A stretch of DNA of 64,000 nt, from the NCBI RefSeq assembly GCF_040822115.1, contig NZ_CP162004.1, positions 2,232,001-2,296,000 on the forward strand, given 5' to 3'. Shown here piece after piece: positions 59,912 through 64,000 of this stretch. Positions within the stretch are counted from its first letter, which is position 1. Every line of letters begins with the position of its first letter. The stretch comes from Flavobacterium sp. WC2421. Lineage in GTDB: Bacteria > Bacteroidota > Bacteroidia > Flavobacteriales > Flavobacteriaceae. The notes under the pieces were generated by a model, which worked only from the letters and a program-made list of their open reading frames with translations, was not told the origin of the DNA and ran no database searches. The position numbers and the translations under genes are program-made.

Positions 59912-62900
59912 TTATTTTTTCTCAATCCACAATCTTGCATTGACAAACGCTTCATGCCAAGGAGAAACTTCATCGTTTCTACCTGCTGGATAATTTGCCC
60001 AGTTCCATTGAAAGTTAGAACGCTCAATATGTGGCATCATCACAAGGTGACGACCAGTTGTGTCACATAGCATTGCGGTATTGTAATCAGATCCATTTGG
60101 ATTCGCTGGATATCCTTCGTATCCGTATTTACCCACGATTTGATATTGGTCTTCGGATAATGGTAAGTTGAATTTTCCTTCTCCATGTGAAACCCAAACT
60201 CCAAGTGTTGCTCCAGCAAGGGTAGACAACATCACTGATTTGTTTTCTTGAACCGTTACGGATGTAAAAATACTTTCGTGTTTATGACTGTCGTTATGAA
60301 GCATTTTTCCATGCACTTCATGCTCTGGATTAATTACTTCTAATTCCATAAACAACTGGCAACCATTACAAATTCCAACGGATAAAGTGTCTTCTCTTTT
60401 GAAGAAGTTTTTCAAGGCTGTATTTGCTTTCTCATTGTATAAAAATGCTCCTGCCCAACCTTTGGCTGAACCTAAAACATCCGAGTTTGAAAAACCACCC
60501 ACGGCGCCTATAAATTGAATGTCTTCTAGCGTTTCACGTCCCGAAATCAAATCGGTCATGTGAACGTCTTTTACATCAAAACCGGCAAGGTACATTGCAT
60601 TGGCTACCTCACGCTCTGAGTTACTTCCTTTTTCACGGATAATAGCCGCTTTTGGACGTGGTTTTGAATCATCGATTACTGGTTTCTTTCCTGTAAAATG
60701 AACAGGGAAGGTAAACTGTAACGCTTGGTTCTTATAGTTATCGAAACGCGCTTGAGCCGTTCCGTTCTTCGATTGTTTTTGGTCTAATAAAAAAGAAGTT
60801 TTAAACCAAATGTCTCTGTATTTTGGAATGCTTAATCCACATGGACCAAAGTCCAACGTTTCCTCTGCAGTTACTGTTCCTAATTTATAGAAAGCAACTC
60901 CATTAGCATTTAATTTATTTTCTAAAGTAGCATCGTCTTTGGCTTGGAATACAAGACCAATATTCTCCGCAAAAAGGTATTTGATAATGTCTTTTTCTTC
61001 GAAAACAGAGAAGTCAATTTTAGCACCTAAATTCACATCGGCAAAACACATTTCTAGTAAAGTAGTAATCAAACCACCACTTCCGATGTCATGTCCAGCC
61101 AAAATTTGATTGTCAAGAATTAATTCTTGCATCGTATTGAAGGCATTTTTGAAAAAAGCAGCATCTTTAATCGTTGGTGCGTCTTTTCCAATAGTGTTCA
61201 ATGTTTGTGCAAACGAGGAACCACCTAATTTAAATTCGTCTTGTGATAAATTGATATAATAAATAGAACCACCGTCTCTTTGTAAAACAGGCTCTACTAC
61301 TTTTCTAATGTCAGTACAATTTCCACCTGCCGAAATAATTACCGTTCCTGGTGCAATTACTTCTTCGTTTGGATAACGTTGCTTCATCGAAAGCGAATCT
61401 TTTCCTGTTGGAATGTTGATTCCCAATTCGATTGCAAAATTTGAACAACTTTTTACAGCCGCGTACAAACGAGCGTCTTCCCCTTCGTTTTTACAAGCCC
61501 ACATCCAGTTAGCTGAAAGTGAAATTCCGTCCAAACCATTTTTGATAGGAGCCCAAATAATATTCGACAAAGCCTCGGCAATTGCGGTTCTAGTTCCTGC
61601 AACAGGATCGATTAATGACGCAACTGGAGAGTGTCCTATTGAAGTAGCAACACCTTCTTTTCCGTTATAATCTAATGCCATTACACCACAGTTATTCAAT
61701 GGCAATTGCAAGGGTCCAGCAGTTTGTTGTTTGGCTACTTTTCCACCTACACAACGGTCTACTTTGTTAGTCAACCAGTCTTTACAAGCTACTGCTTCTA
61801 ATTGCAGTACTTGCTCTAAATAAGTGGAGATATTTTTAATGCTGTATTCTAAATCAGTATAGTTTCTGTCGATGTTTTTATCCGTCATCACTACTTTTGG
61901 AGAACTGCCAAAAAAGTCTTCCAAAGCATAATCCATAGGTTTAGCACCCGTAGTTTTTGATTCGAAAGTAAAACGATGATCCCCCGTTACATCACCTACT
62001 TGGTACATTGGAGAACGCTCTCTGTCAGCAATGCGTTGTAAGATGTCGATGTTTTCTTTAGCAATAACTAATCCCATTCTTTCTTGAGACTCGTTACCAA
62101 TGATTTCCTTTGCCGAAAGGGTAGGGTCACCTACAGGTAATTTATCTAAATCAATTAATCCTCCAGTTTCTTCCACTAATTCCGAAAGGCAGTTTAAGTG
62201 TCCACCTGCTCCGTGATCGTGAATAGAAACAATAGGGTTGATATCGCTTTCTACTAATCCACGAATGGCATTAGCAGCACGTTTTTGCATTTCTGGGTTC
62301 GAACGTTGGATGGCATTCAATTCAATTCCTGAACTAAAAGCACCAGTATCAGCAGAAGAAACTGCCGCTCCACCCATTCCAATTCTATAATTTTCACCTC
62401 CTAGGATAACAATTTTGTCTCCCGGTTGTGGCTTTTTCTTGATGGCTTGATCCAGTTTTCCGTAACCAATTCCACCGGCTTGCATGATCACTTTGTCGAA
62501 ACCTAATTTACGAGCGTCTTCTTCGTGTTCGAAAGTAAGGATAGAACCAGTAATTAACGGTTGTCCGAATTTGTTTCCAAAATCAGATGCTCCATTTGAA
62601 GCTTTGATTAGAATGTCCATTGGCGTTTGATACAACCATTTTCTTTCGGTCATGGCGTTTTCCCAAGGTCTGTTTTCTTCTAGACGTGAATACGAAGTCA
62701 TGTAAACTGCAGTTCCTGCTAATGGCAACGAACCTTGTCCACCTGCTAAACGGTCGCGAATTTCTCCTCCTGCACCAGTCGCCGCTCCATTGAAAGGTTC
62801 TACTGTTGTTGGGAAATTATGCGTTTCTGCTTTTAAGGAGATAACCGAATCAAAGTCTTTTAGTTCGTAGAAATCAGGTTTGTCAGCGCTTTTTGGCGCA

Positions 62901-63565
62901 AACTGTTGTACACGTGGTCCTTTTACAAAAGCCACATTATCTTTATAAGCCGAAACGATATCGTTCGGGTTTTCTTGAGATGTTTTCTTGATTAATTTAA
63001 ATAAAGAAGAAGGCATTTCTTCACCATCAATTACAAAAGTCCCGTTGAAAATTTTGTGACGGCAGTGCTCTGAATTGGCTTGTGAGAAAGCAAAAACTTC
63101 AGAATCGGTTAATTTTCTACCTATTTTAATAGCTAGATTGTCCAAATATTCTACTTCTTCTGGACTTAAAGCCAAACCTTCGGACTGGTTGTATGCCGCA
63201 ATATCATCAATTTCCAAAATTGCTTCTGGCTCGATATTGATCGTAAAAATAGCTTGATTTAACTCGGCGTATTTTTGCGAAAGCATAGGATCAAAATCAG
63301 AAAAATCAGACGTAGCATGATGAAATTCTTCGATTCTAATGATTCCAGAAACACCCATATTTTGAGTAATTTCTACTGCATTAGTGCTCCAAGGCGTAAT
63401 CATAGTGGCGCGTGGACCAACAAAAAAATCCGTCAATACGGATTTTTCTATTTTATTTGAATTGGCAAAAAGCCAGTTTAATTTTGAAATGTCTTGAGCC
63501 GAAATTTCGTTTTGCGTTTGTACTGCAAAAACAGTTTTGCTTTGGTTTTCAAAGAAATGGATCAT
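59912..63565 (-). CDS. purL: Phosphoribosylformylglycinamidine synthase
   Basis: This single-chain enzyme of about 1217 residues makes FGAM from FGAR, glutamine and ATP in purine synthesis. The synthase part has HNFPTTVEPFNGAATGAGGE, RDRLAGGQGSLPLAG and VSIHDHGAGGHLNCLSELVE. The glutaminase part is at the C-terminus (SVGICNGCQLFMELEV with the catalytic Cys, MMPHIERSNFQWNW). The start at 63565 (MIHFFENQSKTVFAV) is preferred over an in-frame ATG at 63658, because a good -33/-7 promoter lies between them. The length fits the large FGAR-AT form. Confidence 0.97.
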   Translation of the reverse strand: MIHFFENQSKTVFAVQTQNEISAQDISKLNWLFANSNKIEKSVLTDFFVGPRATMITPWSTNAVEITQNMGVSGIIRIEEFHHATSDFSDFDPMLSQKYAELNQAIFTINIEPEAILEIDDIAAYNQSEGLALSPEEVEYLDNLAIKIGRKLTDSEVFAFSQANSEHCRHKIFNGTFVIDGEEMPSSLFKLIKKTSQENPNDIVSAYKDNVAFVKGPRVQQFAPKSADKPDFYELKDFDSVISLKAETHNFPTTVEPFNGAATGAGGEIRDRLAGGQGSLPLAGTAVYMTSYSRLEENRPWENAMTERKWLYQTPMDILIKASNGASDFGNKFGQPLITGSILTFEHEEDARKLGFDKVIMQAGGIGYGKLDQAIKKKPQPGDKIVILGGENYRIGMGGAAVSSADTGAFSSGIELNAIQRSNPEMQKRAANAIRGLVESDINPIVSIHDHGAGGHLNCLSELVEETGGLIDLDKLPVGDPTLSAKEIIGNESQERMGLVIAKENIDILQRIADRERSPMYQVGDVTGDHRFTFESKTTGAKPMDYALEDFFGSSPKVVMTDKNIDRNYTDLEYSIKNISTYLEQVLQLEAVACKDWLTNKVDRCVGGKVAKQQTAGPLQLPLNNCGVMALDYNGKEGVATSIGHSPVASLIDPVAGTRTAIAEALSNIIWAPIKNGLDGISLSANWMWACKNEGEDARLYAAVKSCSNFAIELGINIPTGKDSLSMKQRYPNEEVIAPGTVIISAGGNCTDIRKVVEPVLQRDGGSIYYINLSQDEFKLGGSSFAQTLNTIGKDAPTIKDAAFFKNAFNTMQELILDNQILAGHDIGSGGLITTLLEMCFADVNLGAKIDFSVFEEKDIIKYLFAENIGLVFQAKDDATLENKLNANGVAFYKLGTVTAEETLDFGPCGLSIPKYRDIWFKTSFLLDQKQSKNGTAQARFDNYKNQALQFTFPVHFTGKKPVIDDSKPRPKAAIIREKGSNSEREVANAMYLAGFDVKDVHMTDLISGRETLEDIQFIGAVGGFSNSDVLGSAKGWAGAFLYNEKANTALKNFFKREDTLSVGICNGCQLFMELEVINPEHEVHGKMLHNDSHKHESIFTSVTVQENKSVMLSTLAGATLGVWVSHGEGKFNLPLSEDQYQIVGKYGYEGYPANPNGSDYNTAMLCDTTGRHLVMMPHIERSNFQWNWANYPAGRNDEVSPWHEAFVNARLWIEKK

Positions 63566-63592
63566 TGTTGTGTAGTTTGTTGTATTACGGTG

Positions 63593-63624
63593 CAAATTTA
63601 GTTTAAAAAAGTAGTAAGAGCAAA
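63593..63624 (-). promoter_or_regulatory. Promoter of purL
   Basis: On the minus strand, TTTG (63621-63624) and TAAATTTG (63593-63600) are separated by 20 bp, the best -33/-7 pair seen in the window. It lies 28 bp before the ATG at 63565 and rules out the upstream in-frame ATG. Confidence 0.7.
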
Positions 63625-63705
63625 TGTGAAATACAAAGTATTTCATAAAATACCACAATTCATAAAATGCCTAAAATCTATTGTTTTAAATTTCTAAATA
63701 ACCTT

Positions 63706-64000
63706 TTATTTAGGAAAAGACATAGATTGAAAAGCACCTAAATCTGGCGGAGTAGTTCTTGTATTTCCAATGATATCCAGCGGAATCAAATAGGCCGAAT
63801 TCCCTTTTGCGAAAGCGCTAGAAGATTCGTCAATATTGAGTTTGTTAAGATTAACATTGAAAAACTTTGGACTTTGATTCAAAATAATTCCATTGTAATG
63901 CACAGGATCGGTTGCAAAGTGGTAAAGTGAATTGGTATTAGAACTGTCAAATTTTACTAAGCAATTATTGAATTGATACTCAAATGTTCCTGTACCGCTT
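63706..64000 (-). CDS. C-terminus of a secreted choice-of-anchor Q-type protein (partial)
   Basis: The frame is open to the window edge, so only the last ~98 residues are seen. The segment DIIGNTRTTPPDLGAFQSM resembles the end of parallel beta-helix 'choice-of-anchor Q' proteins (GxxR...pDiGAfE). Upstream residues (FEYQFNNCLVKFDS, HFATDPVHYNG) fit beta-helix rungs. The gene would enter the window from the right on the minus strand. The rest of the protein is not visible, so the family call is tentative. Confidence 0.6.
   Translation of the reverse strand, partial: SGTGTFEYQFNNCLVKFDSSNTNSLYHFATDPVHYNGIILNQSPKFFNVNLNKLNIDESSSAFAKGNSAYLIPLDIIGNTRTTPPDLGAFQSMSFPK

Noticed and set aside
1..64000. 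CRISPR array, rRNA or tRNA genes
   Set aside because: No evenly spaced identical repeats and no cloverleaf or rRNA-like sequence were recognised. The regularly recurring elements at 31-46 kb are variable-length attC-like sites, not CRISPR repeats.

Overview
The window looks like chromosomal DNA from a Flavobacterium-type member of the Bacteroidota. The DNA is AT-rich and lacks strong Shine-Dalgarno sites. Several genes have promoters with the Bacteroidota -7 motif TAnnTTTG. There is a type IX secretion (type B) C-terminal sorting domain, a long-N-terminus Rho, a single-chain PurL, and families typical of Flavobacteriaceae (DUF4293, GH92, KUP, SulP next to a carbonic anhydrase). No rRNA, tRNA, CRISPR array or phage was seen.

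Region 1-30.6 kb is ordinary core genome: a TPR sensor (cut by the window edge) with a LuxR-type response regulator, DUF4293, rho, an RsmB-like rRNA methyltransferase, a KUP potassium transporter, a secreted repeat protein, an ECF sigma operon, ilvE, mnmD, three tandem copies of a 65-residue protein, an OxyR-like regulator divergent from dps, a SulP/carbonic anhydrase cluster, sodC, and a five-gene fatty acid beta-oxidation operon headed by a MarR regulator whose promoter carries a perfect 12-bp palindrome.

Region 30.98-45.7 kb is the notable part. Ten segments follow one another. Each begins with GTT plus 6-7 specific bases and carries near its 3' end the exact reverse complement (9-10 nt) of its own first bases. 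That copy opens a 119-139 bp imperfectly palindromic element which ends at the next GTT. This is the architecture of integron gene cassettes with attC sites. No integron integrase is present, so the array is best described as a CALIN (cluster of attC sites lacking an integrase). The cargo includes a DUF262 protein with a HEPN partner, a TPR-like protein, a restriction-modification pair whose methyltransferase has an N-terminal domain resembling the arm-binding domain of tyrosine recombinases, a three-gene oxidoreductase/AraC cassette, a TIR-domain protein, and several small membrane proteins or lipoproteins. An IS1182-type element has inserted exactly at the recombination point of one attC, with an ACGT duplication. 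One attC is a hybrid of two site types, and the last one has lost its conserved G. A solitary attC-like relic lies near 54.4 kb.

Region 46.4-64 kb returns to core genes: a lipoprotein aminopeptidase, a long-chain acyl-CoA ligase (which would feed the beta-oxidation operon), a GH92 alpha-mannosidase, a HI0933-like flavoprotein, a GYD-domain protein, an alpha/beta hydrolase, a large type IX-secreted protein, purL, and the C-terminus of a secreted choice-of-anchor Q-type protein.
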